58,696 bases of DNA, from assembly GCF_001531445.1 (NCBI RefSeq), contig NZ_LQYA01000008.1, positions 1-58,696 on the forward strand, given 5' to 3'. Source of the stretch: Sporosarcina koreensis (GTDB lineage Bacteria > Bacillota > Bacilli > Bacillales_A > Planococcaceae). The translations under genes were made by a program, and so were the position numbers. The notes below the pieces were generated by a model, which worked only from the letters and a program-made list of their open reading frames with translations, was not told where the DNA came from and did no database searches. Shown piece after piece: positions 51,294 to 58,696 of this stretch. How positions within the stretch are numbered: position 1 is the stretch's first letter; each line of letters starts with the position of its first letter.

Positions 51294-51863
51294 TTAGATT
51301 TTACCTACAAGGTCAAGGCTAGGCTTAAGTGTTTCTTCGCCTTCTTTCCATTTTGCAGGACAAACTTCACCTGGGTTGTTGCGCACGTATTGTGCAGCTT
51401 TGATTTTGTCGACAAGCGTGCTTGCGTCGCGTCCGATTCCGCCAGCATTGATTTCAACTGTTTGTACAATACCGTCTGGATCGATGATGAATGTACCGCG
51501 ATCTGCTAGACCTGACTCCTCGTCCAATACATCGAAGTTACGGGAAATCGTTTGTGAAGGGTCACCGATCATAATATATTCAAGTTTGCTGATCGTTTCA
51601 GAGTGATCGTGCCAAGCTTTATGTGTGAAGTGCGTATCAGTTGAAACAGAATAAACTTCAGCACCTAGCTCTTTAAGAGTTGAATATTGATCTTGAAGAT
51701 CTCCAAGCTCAGTCGGGCAAACGAATGTGAAGTCTGCTGGGTAGAAGCAAACAATGCTCCATTTCCCTTTTAGGTTCTCATCTGTAACATCGATGAACTC
51801 ACCAGTACCGCTATTGTAAGCTGACGCTTTGAATGGTAGTATTTCTTTTCCGATTAGAGACAT
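51294..51863 (-). CDS. ahpC: Alkyl hydroperoxide reductase subunit C (2-Cys peroxiredoxin)
   Basis: 189 residues. Peroxidatic Cys47 in TFVCPTE and resolving Cys near 166 in GEVCPA, C-terminal helix complete. It reduces H2O2 and organic peroxides with AhpF as donor. RBS AGGAGG. A PerR-like box and a TTGACA-17-GATAAT promoter are upstream, at 51965-52018. Confidence 0.96.
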   Translation of the reverse strand: MSLIGKEILPFKASAYNSGTGEFIDVTDENLKGKWSIVCFYPADFTFVCPTELGDLQDQYSTLKELGAEVYSVSTDTHFTHKAWHDHSETISKLEYIMIGDPSQTISRNFDVLDEESGLADRGTFIIDPDGIVQTVEINAGGIGRDASTLVDKIKAAQYVRNNPGEVCPAKWKEGEETLKPSLDLVGKI

Positions 51864-52223
51864 AAAAAAATTCCTCCTAGTGTGATTTTTTTCATAGTTA
51901 GCTTAGGTTATTTCATCAAAACCTAAACCGCAGTAATAATTATGATGCAATCCCTACCGCTTAACTATAATAATTCTAATTACATACTCATTATCATATA
52001 GATGTCGACTTTTGTCAACAAATACACTTTTATTGTAATAAACCCTTATACACCATGCATTTCGGAGGTAATTCATTATTATTGGTTCCATATTATTTAC
52101 AGGATAATAAGATTTGTATTCAAACAACTAATTCTCAATTACCTACTCACGTTATCGATTATTAATTATTCAAAATATAATGAATACAAATAATATGATA
52201 ACATCTATCCAAGAAACCCTTTC
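51864..52223. promoter_or_regulatory. ahpC promoter with a PerR-like box
   Basis: Minus strand: -35 TTGACA (52013-52018), 17 nt, -10 GATAAT (51990-51995). CTATAATAATTCTAA (51965-51979) matches the PerR box consensus at all but 2 of 14 fixed positions and covers +1. A weaker match lies at 51931-51945. From 52019 to 52223 only AT-rich sequence is seen. Confidence 0.75.
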
Positions 52224-52354
52224 GATGCCTGTGCATCACACATTTATGACAATTCAATAATAATCATATATATACATATAGAAGCCGGCCAAGTCTTGAT
52301 TTGGTCGGCTTCTTCATTTTTTTCATGCAATGAATAGTGTGTTGCACAGGCACC
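52224..52354. repeat. Palindromic element copy 8 (131 bp, 15 bp internal deletion)
   Basis: Left end GATGCCTGTGCATCACAC, centre AGAAGCCGGCC/GGTCGGCTTCT, right end GTGTTGCACAGGCACC. The block TTGTAGTGTATTGTC after GCAA is missing. The 11 bp to its right (CAAACAATTCT) match the flank of copy 9. It is the only copy in a divergent intergenic region (ahpC / padR). Confidence 0.88.
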
Positions 52355-52430
52355 CAAACAATTCTTTTACTATTGTTGTCGGAATCATAATAGTGTATGA
52401 TGCATAGTATAGGAAGACGAGGTGACAACT

Positions 52431-52778
52431 ATGGGGCCATTATTGGATACATTCACGACTGAATTAAGGAGGGGAACGTTGACGCTTGCTGTATTGAGTC
52501 AATTGCGGACGCCTCAATATGGTTATTCATTAGTCCAGCGTCTTGAAAAAGCAGGCGTTGCCATTGAGCAAAGTACGTTATATCCGCTGCTTCGCCGATT
52601 AGAGAAACAGGAATTGTTAACGAGTAGTTGGGATACAACGGAAAGCAGACCCCGTAAGTATTACGTAATTAGTGAGTATGGCAGTGAAATTTATGAGCAA
52701 TTGAAAAAGGAGTGGGAAACGATGACATTGGAACTGAAAACATTACTGGAAGGGGATGAGAATAATGAATCTGATTGA
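52431..52778 (+). CDS. PadR family transcriptional regulator
   Basis: 115 residues. Winged helix RRGTLTLAVLSQLRTPQYGYSLVQRLEKAGVAIEQSTLYPLLRRLEKQELLTSSW, without the long PadR_C tail (small PadR class). Start at 52431: GAGGTG about 8 nt upstream. Overlaps the next gene by 14 bp: the usual PadR/HAAS-membrane-protein pairing, in which the regulator controls its partner. Confidence 0.9.
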   Translation: MGPLLDTFTTELRRGTLTLAVLSQLRTPQYGYSLVQRLEKAGVAIEQSTLYPLLRRLEKQELLTSSWDTTESRPRKYYVISEYGSEIYEQLKKEWETMTLELKTLLEGDENNESD

Positions 52779-53775
52779 GGCCTATGTATATGAGGTGACG
52801 AGAAGACTGCCGGAAAAATCTCGAAATGATATCGCTCTTGAACTCAGATCCACCATTGAGGATATGCTGCCAGAACAGTTTACAGAGCAAGAAGTAATGG
52901 AAGTACTTACGAATCTTGGAGATCCGTCCCTCCTTGCCGCAAGCTACCGCGACACACCCATGCATTTGATTGGCCCGAAAGTATACGATGCTTATATATG
53001 GACTTTGAAAATGATCATCCCATGGGCGGTCTTCATTACCATTTTAGTTCATGTAGTTGAAACGATTGTCCTTTTTTCAGGAGAAGAAAGTGTTCTCTCT
53101 GTCGTGATAAAAAGCTTTGGAATCATCATCGCCAATATCATACATGTCCTCATCCAAACGTTCTTTTGGGTGACCATTGTATTTATCTTCATCGAAAGAG
53201 TCGGCTTATCAAAAAGCGATCTCCCTATGACAAAGTATGGAACGGAGTGGACTCCCGAACAATTGAAACTTGTTCTTGCCATCCCAAAGAAAAAAGCGAT
53301 TCCAAGGGGCGAAGTTATTTTCGGATTGATCTGGACAGCGTTTTGGGTTGTTCTTTATTTCAATGCGGACCATCTTGCGGGTGTTTATCGATCAATAGAT
53401 GGCGCTGGGTTGCAAATGGTGATGCCAGCTCTGAATCAAGATGTATTGATGTCATACTTGCCGATTGTTCTGCCATTCGCTGCATTCGAATTTGGATTGT
53501 CGCTTTTTAAATGGAAAGAACGGCAATGGACGATGAGGCTTGTAGCAATAAATGCTTTCATTAAAGTATTCAGCTTGATTGTCTTCGTTGTCATCGCCAG
53601 CAACCTTGCCCTCATGAACGAGGCAATGATTCCTTATTTGGCAGATGTACTAGAAATCAATTCGTCCTCCGTCGGTAATTTCATTGAATGGGCGAAATGG
53701 ACCATCATCGTAACCGTCTTCGTCACCGTAGCAATTGAAATCTATGATAGTTACCGGAAAGCGAAAGCGATTTGA
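52765..53775 (+). CDS. Membrane protein with an N-terminal HAAS-like domain (PadR partner)
   Basis: 336 residues. The first 60 residues (EAYVYEVTRRLPEKSRNDIALELRSTIEDMLPEQFTEQEVMEVLTNLGDPSLLAASYR) are the small helical HAAS/DUF1700-type domain found in PadR-linked proteins. Six to seven TM segments follow (about 80-105, 115-145, 180-200, 235-255, 275-300, 315-330). Start at 52765 (GGGG 9 nt upstream). Role unknown. The pair is bracketed by element copies 8 and 9. Confidence 0.8.
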   Translation: MNLIEAYVYEVTRRLPEKSRNDIALELRSTIEDMLPEQFTEQEVMEVLTNLGDPSLLAASYRDTPMHLIGPKVYDAYIWTLKMIIPWAVFITILVHVVETIVLFSGEESVLSVVIKSFGIIIANIIHVLIQTFFWVTIVFIFIERVGLSKSDLPMTKYGTEWTPEQLKLVLAIPKKKAIPRGEVIFGLIWTAFWVVLYFNADHLAGVYRSIDGAGLQMVMPALNQDVLMSYLPIVLPFAAFEFGLSLFKWKERQWTMRLVAINAFIKVFSLIVFVVIASNLALMNEAMIPYLADVLEINSSSVGNFIEWAKWTIIVTVFVTVAIEIYDSYRKAKAI

Positions 53776-53784
53776 GCGATGCAA

Positions 53785-53929
53785 GGTGCCTGTGCAGCAA
53801 ACATTTATGACAATTCAATAAAAATCATATATATACAAAATTAGCCGACCAGGTCTTGATTTGGTCGGCTTCCCCATTTATTTTATACAATTGTAGCTAA
53901 TTATCTGAATAGTGTGTTGCGCAGGCACC
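53785..53929. repeat. Palindromic element copy 9 (145 bp)
   Basis: Left end GGTGCCTGTGCAGCAAAC, centre AGCCGACC/GGTCGGCT (perfect), right end GTGTTGCGCAGGCACC. It lies between two convergent genes, 9 bp and 15 bp from their stop codons. The right flank CAAACAATTCT matches copy 8. Confidence 0.9.
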
Positions 53930-53944
53930 CAAACAATTCTCCGC

Positions 53945-54439
53945 TCAATAACTTTGTATCCTTCTCCCCGCGGGAATGGCTTGCAGCCGAAGGGCTACGA
54001 CAACTCCTATAATCGCCCCGCTTACACTGGAGACGAGAAAAGGCGGCATGAAGAAGAAGGCGGTGACGGTCGTTCCCATGAGGACGGCCGCATAGGGAAC
54101 CGCGAATAGTGAAGCGATGATCCCAGTTCCGATAATTTCTCCCGTTGCCGCCAACCACACCCGGCCCGACTGTTTATACAACAGTCCCGCAAGTGCGGCG
54201 CCGATCATCCCTCCCGGAAAGGCAAGCAGTGATCCAGTGCCAGTCAATATGCGGACTAAACCGGTCATGAAGGCAATGATAACGGCTGGAATAGGTCCTA
54301 GCAAAATAGCGGCTATGACATTGACCGCGTGCTGGATCGGGTAGGCGCGTGCTATCCCTGCAGGAAAAGAGACGAATACGGATCCCGCCACCGCAATCGC
54401 TGTGAATACGGTCATCAGGACAAGCTTTCGCGTACTCAT
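53945..54439 (-). CDS. thiW: ThiW family membrane protein (thiazole/thiamin precursor ECF S-component)
   Basis: 164 residues with about five membrane helices. Signature region MTVFTAIAVAGSVFVSFPAGIARAYPIQHAVNVIAAILLGPIPAVIIAFMTGLVRILTGTGS matches ThiW, predicted to take up thiazole-type thiamin precursors via the shared ECF module. ATG at 54439 overlaps the thiE stop (ATGA). Last gene of tenA-thiM-thiD-thiE-thiW. Fits ThiM, which phosphorylates salvaged hydroxyethylthiazole. Confidence 0.88.
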   Translation of the reverse strand: MSTRKLVLMTVFTAIAVAGSVFVSFPAGIARAYPIQHAVNVIAAILLGPIPAVIIAFMTGLVRILTGTGSLLAFPGGMIGAALAGLLYKQSGRVWLAATGEIIGTGIIASLFAVPYAAVLMGTTVTAFFFMPPFLVSSVSGAIIGVVVALRLQAIPAGRRIQSY

Positions 54440-55095
54440 CGCAACAAGCTCCTTTCGCGACCACACTTTAAGGAGACTTCCTTTAATTGCCGTGCAGCCA
54501 TTTCAGGGTTAGTGGATGATGCAATCGCTGAAATAACGGATATTCCATTTGCTCCTGCCCGAAAGACAGGTTCGGCATTCATCGCTGTAATGCCTCCGAT
54601 TCCGACAATCGGCAAATCCGGATACATCTTCGCGACCGCCTCGATCATCGCAGTGCCCGCAACCGGTTTTGCATCATCTTTAGACATCGTCGGATAGACA
54701 GGCCCCATGCCAACATAATCCGCGCCCGCTGACATGGCCGCTTTTGTTTCTTCTATTGTATGGACGGACACGCCCATTATCTTTTCAGATCCAATTCTTT
54801 TTCGTACAAATCGCGCCTCTGCATCGTCCTGTCCGATATGGACCCCATCCGCGTTAATCTCCAGAGCGAGATCAACGTCGTCATTCACGATAAACGGGAC
54901 GCCAAATTTCGAACATAATCTTTGGCAGCTCTTTGCAAATGCTTTCTTCTCCAATCCACGGAGTGCGCGCTCCCCCTTTTCGCGCAGCTGGAAACAAGTG
55001 ATGCCGCCTTTTAAAGCTTCTTCCAAGACGGACAGCGGCTTCCCGGCATTTGTCGATCCCATTATGAAATAAAGCGTAACGTCAACGTTTCCCAA
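54436..55095 (-). CDS. thiE: Thiamin phosphate synthase
   Basis: 219 residues. TIM-barrel motifs: FQLREKG, PFIVNDDVDLALEINADGVHIGQDD, GVSVHTIEE, ADYVGMGPVYPT, VGIGGI and the phosphate loop GANGISVISAI. It joins HMP-PP to hydroxyethylthiazole-P. TTG start at 55095, overlapping thiD by 14 bp; start not secure. Confidence 0.93.
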   Translation of the reverse strand: MGNVDVTLYFIMGSTNAGKPLSVLEEALKGGITCFQLREKGERALRGLEKKAFAKSCQRLCSKFGVPFIVNDDVDLALEINADGVHIGQDDAEARFVRKRIGSEKIMGVSVHTIEETKAAMSAGADYVGMGPVYPTMSKDDAKPVAGTAMIEAVAKMYPDLPIVGIGGITAMNAEPVFRAGANGISVISAIASSTNPEMAARQLKEVSLKCGRERSLLR

Positions 55096-55921
55096 TCAAC
55101 TCGACATCCTTCCGTTCCGCATTGCCCCGATTCCGAAACGCCGCATGGTTTGTCGGACCGTGTCCATTACCGATGGAAAGCCCATCTTCAATCGCCACAT
55201 GGATAAAATGCTTAGCCGTAACGACGGCCTCACGCATCGGTACCCGCTTCGCAAGCTCTGCCGTAATGGCGGCGGCAAACGTACATCCCGTACCATGAGT
55301 GTCTTTCGTGTCGATCCGCTTGCTCCTCATTAAAAAGTAGTCACCGGCCATCGACATAAATAAATCCTCTGCATAAGGCGTATCCGTCCGATGTCCCCCT
55401 TTCAGCAGTACAGCTCCGGCTCCCATCCGTAGCAATTGATTTGCCGCATTCTCCATATCTTTCATTGAGACAATCTTCATTCCCGTCAGCACTTCCGCTT
55501 CAGGGATATTCGGCGTCAGAAGGGCAGCCGACGGAATGAGGCACTCTTTCAAAGCCGCAATCGCTGTCTCTTGAAGAAGCGAAGCGCCTCCTTTCGCAAT
55601 CATGACAGGATCGATGACTAAGGGAATCCGTTCATGACGGTTCAATGTAGCAGCGACCGCTTCAATGATTTCCGCAGAGAACAACATCCCTGTTTTAGCA
55701 GCTCCAACTGTGAAGTCATTTAGCACCGCCTCGATTTGCGCAATGACGATGTCGGTTTCAATAGGCTGCACCGCATGGACGCCCAACGTATTTTGCGCAG
55801 TTACTGCCGTCAATGCAGAAGTTCCGAACGTCCCAAGCTCCTGAAATGTTTTCAAATCGGCCTGGATGCCTGCGCCGCCCCCACTGTCCGAGCCGGCAAT
55901 CGTAAGCGCAACTGAAGTCAT
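55082..55921 (-). CDS. thiD: Hydroxymethylpyrimidine/phosphomethylpyrimidine kinase
   Basis: 279 residues. Ribokinase-like: TIAGSDSGGGAGIQADLKTF at the start, GVHAVQP, DPVMIAKGG, LLTPNIPEAEVLTG, and anion hole GTGCTFAAAITAELA. Two successive phosphorylations of HMP. ATGA overlap with thiM. Confidence 0.94.
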   Translation of the reverse strand: MTSVALTIAGSDSGGGAGIQADLKTFQELGTFGTSALTAVTAQNTLGVHAVQPIETDIVIAQIEAVLNDFTVGAAKTGMLFSAEIIEAVAATLNRHERIPLVIDPVMIAKGGASLLQETAIAALKECLIPSAALLTPNIPEAEVLTGMKIVSMKDMENAANQLLRMGAGAVLLKGGHRTDTPYAEDLFMSMAGDYFLMRSKRIDTKDTHGTGCTFAAAITAELAKRVPMREAVVTAKHFIHVAIEDGLSIGNGHGPTNHAAFRNRGNAERKDVELIGKR

Positions 55922-56727
55922 TTGGCTACCTCCTCTTCAACAATGAATTGGTCGAAATCTATTGCCGCATCTTCTAATTGATGCATAGCATTTAGAAAAT
56001 GGACGGCAAAATCCCCCGGGCCCGAAGCTTGTTCCGCTGCCACTTCTCCCGCCTTCTTATAAAACGCGAGACTATAAGCGACTGTCTCAATCGGCGCGAG
56101 CTTACCGATCGAAAGGAAAGCGGCGGAAACAGCGCTTAACAGGCAGCCCATGCCCGTGATACGCGACATGAGCGGGTGTCCGCCTTTTATTCCAATCACT
56201 TTTTCACCATCCGTCACGATATCGGTCTCACCGGTAACCGCGACGAGACAACGATGACGGCGCGCCACATCCTTTGCTGCCTCCACAATATTAGCCGTCC
56301 CGTTCCCCGCATCGACGCCTTTCGCTTTCCAGTCAACACCCGCGATGGATGCGATTTCACCGGCGTTTCCGCGGATGAGCGTAATCTCTAATTCCTCCAG
56401 AAGTTTAGCGACCGTCTGTTTACGGAATCCAGTCGCCCCTGCTCCGACGGGGTCCAATACAAGTGGCTGTCCTTTAGTGGAAGCGGCTTTTCCAGCAGCA
56501 AACATTGATGTAACAGCCGAACTGTCCAGCGTTCCGATATTAAGCAATGTACAAGAGGAAATGGCGGAAACATCCGCCGCCTCCTCAATTGAATCCGCCA
56601 TGATCGGAGAAGCGCCCAATGCAAGCAGCCCATTTGCTTGAAAGTTTGCAACGACAATATTCGTGATGCAATGAACTAACGGGTTTTGCTGACGCAGTTT
56701 ATTCAGCAATGAAATTCGGGCCTTCAT
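55918..56727 (-). CDS. thiM: Hydroxyethylthiazole kinase
   Basis: 269 residues. NPLVHCITNIVVANFQANGLLALGASPIM, DPVGAGATGFRK and MGCLLSAVSAAFL are the ThiM motifs. In the anion hole the catalytic Cys aligns to the GCLLSA segment. Salvages thiazole for ThiE. ATGA overlap with tenA. Confidence 0.94.
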   Translation of the reverse strand: MKARISLLNKLRQQNPLVHCITNIVVANFQANGLLALGASPIMADSIEEAADVSAISSCTLLNIGTLDSSAVTSMFAAGKAASTKGQPLVLDPVGAGATGFRKQTVAKLLEELEITLIRGNAGEIASIAGVDWKAKGVDAGNGTANIVEAAKDVARRHRCLVAVTGETDIVTDGEKVIGIKGGHPLMSRITGMGCLLSAVSAAFLSIGKLAPIETVAYSLAFYKKAGEVAAEQASGPGDFAVHFLNAMHQLEDAAIDFDQFIVEEEVAK

Positions 56728-57407
56728 GCATGCACCTCTCCTTTTTCAAGGGCCCATTTTTGCTTCGTCCATGCCATTTCCCAAAACTGCAATTCATAAT
56801 GGACACTTTTACTGAAATGGGCTTTCAAATGTTCACGTCTTTTATCCGAAAGGTCTTCCGTCAGTTTATTCAAACGGTCGATCTGCTCTCGTGTTGCCTG
56901 TTCGAACCATTCGGAGCTGTACGTAGCAATCCATTTATCATAAATCGGATGATTCGGCTTCGCGTCCTTCAGCCGCTCACCGATTTCGTAATACAACCAA
57001 TAACATGGCAGCAATGCGGACAAAGTTGCAGCCAAGTCGCCTTCCAATGCGGCCCGGTATAAATGCGACGTGTACGCATACGCTGTCGGCGCCGGCTCAA
57101 ATTTTTCAATATCCTCATCTGTAACGCCCAATAGTCCAAAGAAGCCTTCATGCAAGGAAATCTCCGCCCCGCAAGTCCCATCCGCATGTTGTGCAAACCG
57201 TTGCACCGTCAATAAATCCGTTGCCTGCACAGCCGCCATTGCATGCACTTTCGCAAAATGCTTCAAATAATACGAGTCTTGCAGGACATACTGTTTGAAC
57301 ACCTCTTCAGGCAATGTCCCCTCCGCAAGCGACGCAATGAACGGATGATGAAAACTCGCCTCCCAAACAGCATTGCATTCCTTGCGTACCTCTTCACAAA
57401 AAGTCAT
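56724..57407 (-). CDS. tenA: Aminopyrimidine aminohydrolase (thiaminase II)
   Basis: 227 residues. TenA helical fold: FHHPFIASLAEGTLPEEVFKQYVLQDSYYLKHFAKV, catalytic Cys in ALLPCYWLYYEIG and YSSEWFEQA near the end. It recycles degraded thiamin to HMP. Start at 57407: AAAGGAG 9 nt upstream; the longer frame runs into the riboswitch terminator. First gene of the thi operon. Confidence 0.93.
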   Translation of the reverse strand: MTFCEEVRKECNAVWEASFHHPFIASLAEGTLPEEVFKQYVLQDSYYLKHFAKVHAMAAVQATDLLTVQRFAQHADGTCGAEISLHEGFFGLLGVTDEDIEKFEPAPTAYAYTSHLYRAALEGDLAATLSALLPCYWLYYEIGERLKDAKPNHPIYDKWIATYSSEWFEQATREQIDRLNKLTEDLSDKRREHLKAHFSKSVHYELQFWEMAWTKQKWALEKGEVHA

Positions 57408-57436
57408 CCAAACCACTCCTTTTTCATTTTGGAAAA

Positions 57437-57480
57437 CCAAAAAAGCCGCTTCACTCAACACAATCGTTGAAGAAGCGGCT
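57437..57480 (-). terminator. Riboswitch-controlled attenuator
   Basis: On the minus strand, AGCCGCTTC and GAAGCGGCT enclose a 19 nt loop and are followed by six T. It lies between the TPP aptamer and tenA, 30 bp before the start codon. Confidence 0.88.
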
Positions 57481-57518
57481 CGCATATCGGCGTAAGATAA
57501 CCTTTGGAAGACGTGCGA

Positions 57519-57612
57519 CCCACTTCCCTACGCTGGTATGAGCCAGATCAGGTTCGAAGGGTCCGCGTATCCATACACGTCTCAGTCTTTCACAAAGACT
57601 CCCCCAGTGGTT
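57519..57612 (-). promoter_or_regulatory. TPP (THI-box) riboswitch
   Basis: On the minus strand the conserved cores are in order: CCACTGGGGGAGTC, GACTGAGA, GACCCTTCGAACCTGATCTGG, and ATACCAGCGTAGGGAAGTGG. It is followed by the intrinsic terminator, so binding of TPP should shut off tenA-thiM-thiD-thiE-thiW by attenuation. Confidence 0.96.
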
Positions 57613-57615
57613 AAC

Positions 57616-58107
57616 TCTTTTCAGTTTTCAACTTCACTATAACATAGATTACTAGTTTCGCAAGGTCATTGTAATAGTTTGAAATAATAGCGTTAAACCA
57701 TTTAGCCTATCCGATAAACATGTCAATTTAGTAATGGAGTGTATATGCATCGGCTTTTGCAGATAGATTCCGGGTAGGAATAAAATGGATATAGAGGGTC
57801 ATTTTGATTAGCATCCACCCTCTTTTTGGTCTATCAATCTGTTTTCTCAATATTACAAAGGTTAATATTTCCATGAATATCTGTTATTTGGTTGTCACAC
57901 CATTGTTATTTACTTTTGTTATGGTTAGTCATGTGCAGAAGGGTACTGCGCATATCCGAATAAAAAGCTTTCTGTCGGATAGTAAAAAAACGAACCCATC
58001 TGAGAAGGAGGCGGATGTACATAGCGACTTAAGAGAATGAGTGTTAGTTCGCTTCATTATTGAGCAGTCGGGAACGAAAAATTTAAGAAAAGGGAGTTTG
58101 ATGAATC
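57616..58107. other. Intergenic region between the thi riboswitch and the secreted repeat protein
   Basis: 492 bp between divergent units. A 78-codon plus-strand frame (57804-58040, TTG start, weak GAGGG) has one hydrophobic stretch and a charged tail; it may be a small membrane protein but is not well supported. AGGGAG at 58091-58096 is the RBS of the next gene. No clear promoter recognised. Confidence 0.35.
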
Positions 58108-58696
58108 TTGGTTAAAGAAACAAATCGCAATGAGAAGAACACGAAAAAGAAAATCTTACCGTTTGTCATGTCAACGTCAATGCTGACTGCAGCTGTTTTT
58201 GGCGCGGGCGGTTCAGCTTTCGCTGCGGAAAATGACGGAGAGAAAGAGTTTAAAAACCACGGTGAAATGGTTTCCTATTATGCAACAAGCATTCCAGGAT
58301 CGCCTGAAAAAGGACAATTCATGCGTACCATTGCCAATAAAAACTTCGTAGCAGCAGAACCGGATGAAGAGGATACTACAGATGAAGATGATACAACAGA
58401 CACACCTAATAACGATGACGAAGCTACAGATGTAGATGAAGAAGAAGCGGTCGGTGCTCCGGCTGACGAAGAGGAAGCGGTCGATGCTCCAGCTGATGAA
58501 GAAGAAGCGGTGGACGCTCCAGTTGATGGAGAAGAAGCGGTCGATGCACCAGTTGATGAAGAAGAAGTGGTAGATGCTCCGGCTGACGAAGAGGAAACTG
58601 TCGATACACCAGTTGACGAAGAAGAAGCGGTGGACGCTCCAGTTGATGGAGAAGAAGCGGTCGATGCTCCAGCTGATGAAGAAGAAGCGGTGGACG
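58108..58696 (+). CDS. Secreted acidic repeat protein (3' end outside the window)
   Basis: 196 residues visible. Signal peptide: basic start KKKILPFVMSTSMLTAAVFGAGGSAFAAE, likely cleaved after SAFA (39). A short unique region (45-85) is followed by an acidic Asp/Thr stretch. From residue 111 to the edge run 10-residue repeats, consensus EEEAVDAPAD (A/V and D/G variants), about 8.6 copies. Such acidic spacers project a surface domain from the wall or form calcium-binding or adhesive stalks; the downstream domain is not in the window. TTG start at 58108, 11 nt after AGGGAG. Confidence 0.8.
   Translation, partial: MVKETNRNEKNTKKKILPFVMSTSMLTAAVFGAGGSAFAAENDGEKEFKNHGEMVSYYATSIPGSPEKGQFMRTIANKNFVAAEPDEEDTTDEDDTTDTPNNDDEATDVDEEEAVGAPADEEEAVDAPADEEEAVDAPVDGEEAVDAPVDEEEVVDAPADEEETVDTPVDEEEAVDAPVDGEEAVDAPADEEEAVD
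58438..58696 (+). repeat. Tandem 30 bp repeats inside the secreted protein gene
   Basis: Period 30 bp, about 8.6 copies to the window edge, e.g. GAAGAAGCGGTCGATGCTCC. Copies differ mostly by single bases, several of them synonymous, with a 60 bp higher-order pattern of GGA/GAA variants. Length polymorphism between strains is likely. Confidence 0.9.

Noticed and set aside
241..53929. The nine dispersed ~146 bp repeats as a CRISPR array
   Set aside because: Repeats are too long, kilobases apart, palindromic end to end and not separated by uniform spacers; no cas genes.
57804..58040. 78-codon plus-strand frame
   Set aside because: Weak RBS, unconvincing composition; noted in the intergenic entry but not called a gene.
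58438..58696. The 30 bp repeats as CRISPR
   Set aside because: They are contiguous with no spacers and in frame with a secreted protein.
1..58696. tRNA, rRNA or phage modules
   Set aside because: No cloverleaf, rRNA segment, integrase or structural phage genes were recognised anywhere in the window.

Overview
The window looks like a chromosomal stretch of a low-to-moderate GC Gram-positive of the Bacillales, probably Planococcaceae (Sporosarcina-like). The evidence is strong GGAGG-type ribosome binding sites, TTG/GTG starts, BlaI/BlaR1, FusB-type EF-G binding protein, SodC lipoprotein, a two-gene ahpC/ahpF locus with a PerR-like box, and a TPP-riboswitch thi operon ending in thiW. The genus is inferred from style only. 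Most genes are on the minus strand.

Layout: (1) 0-12.4 kb, catabolism and transport: an M20 carbamoylase-type amidase, a membrane protein, MarR, an operon of three short-chain dehydrogenases plus an MFS carrier, a SulP transporter with a UspA protein, and two tandem cytosine-deaminase-like hydrolases. (2) 12.4-18 kb: ankyrin lipoprotein, then a complete beta-lactamase module (blaR1-blaI divergent from bla) with two dyad operators, flanked by a ~70 bp direct repeat, then LysR. (3) 18-26.3 kb: PadR-controlled ABC exporter, a two-component system, a tandem-DUF4822 lipoprotein, and a second FtsZ that stops right after the GTPase core. (4) 26.4-30.5 kb: two AraJ-type MFS exporters with TetR and LysR regulators. 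(5) 30.6-36.7 kb: an AT-rich, decaying island (gene with in-frame stop, small lipoprotein, acetyltransferases with MarR, IS110 remnant, frameshifted marR with a CPBP protease) carrying its own small inverted-repeat family. (6) 36.7-48.3 kb: Cys-rich YVTN propeller, RlmD-type methyltransferase, MFS, AraC, ECF sigma/anti-sigma, FusB-like protein, deaminase, broken hydrolase, phosphotransferase, DinB, GNAT. (7) 48.5-58.7 kb: SodC, ahpF, ahpC, PadR with a HAAS-like membrane protein, thiW-thiE-thiD-thiM-tenA under a TPP riboswitch, and the start of a secreted acidic repeat protein.

The most striking feature no gene explains is a family of nine ~146 bp palindromic elements (starts 241, 3001, 7668, 9730, 41929, 42062, 48409, 52224, 53785). 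All have the same orientation. Seven have their right end 0-30 bp from the stop codon of a minus-strand gene. Each has near-perfect terminal inverted repeats and a central hairpin whose two arms co-vary; in the first copy the hairpin is replaced by an unrelated but perfect one. They behave like mobile, RNA-structured terminator modules. A separate ~250 bp multi-hairpin element with its own terminal inverted repeats sits between ahpC and ahpF, and another multi-hairpin block lies at 23.9-24.1 kb.
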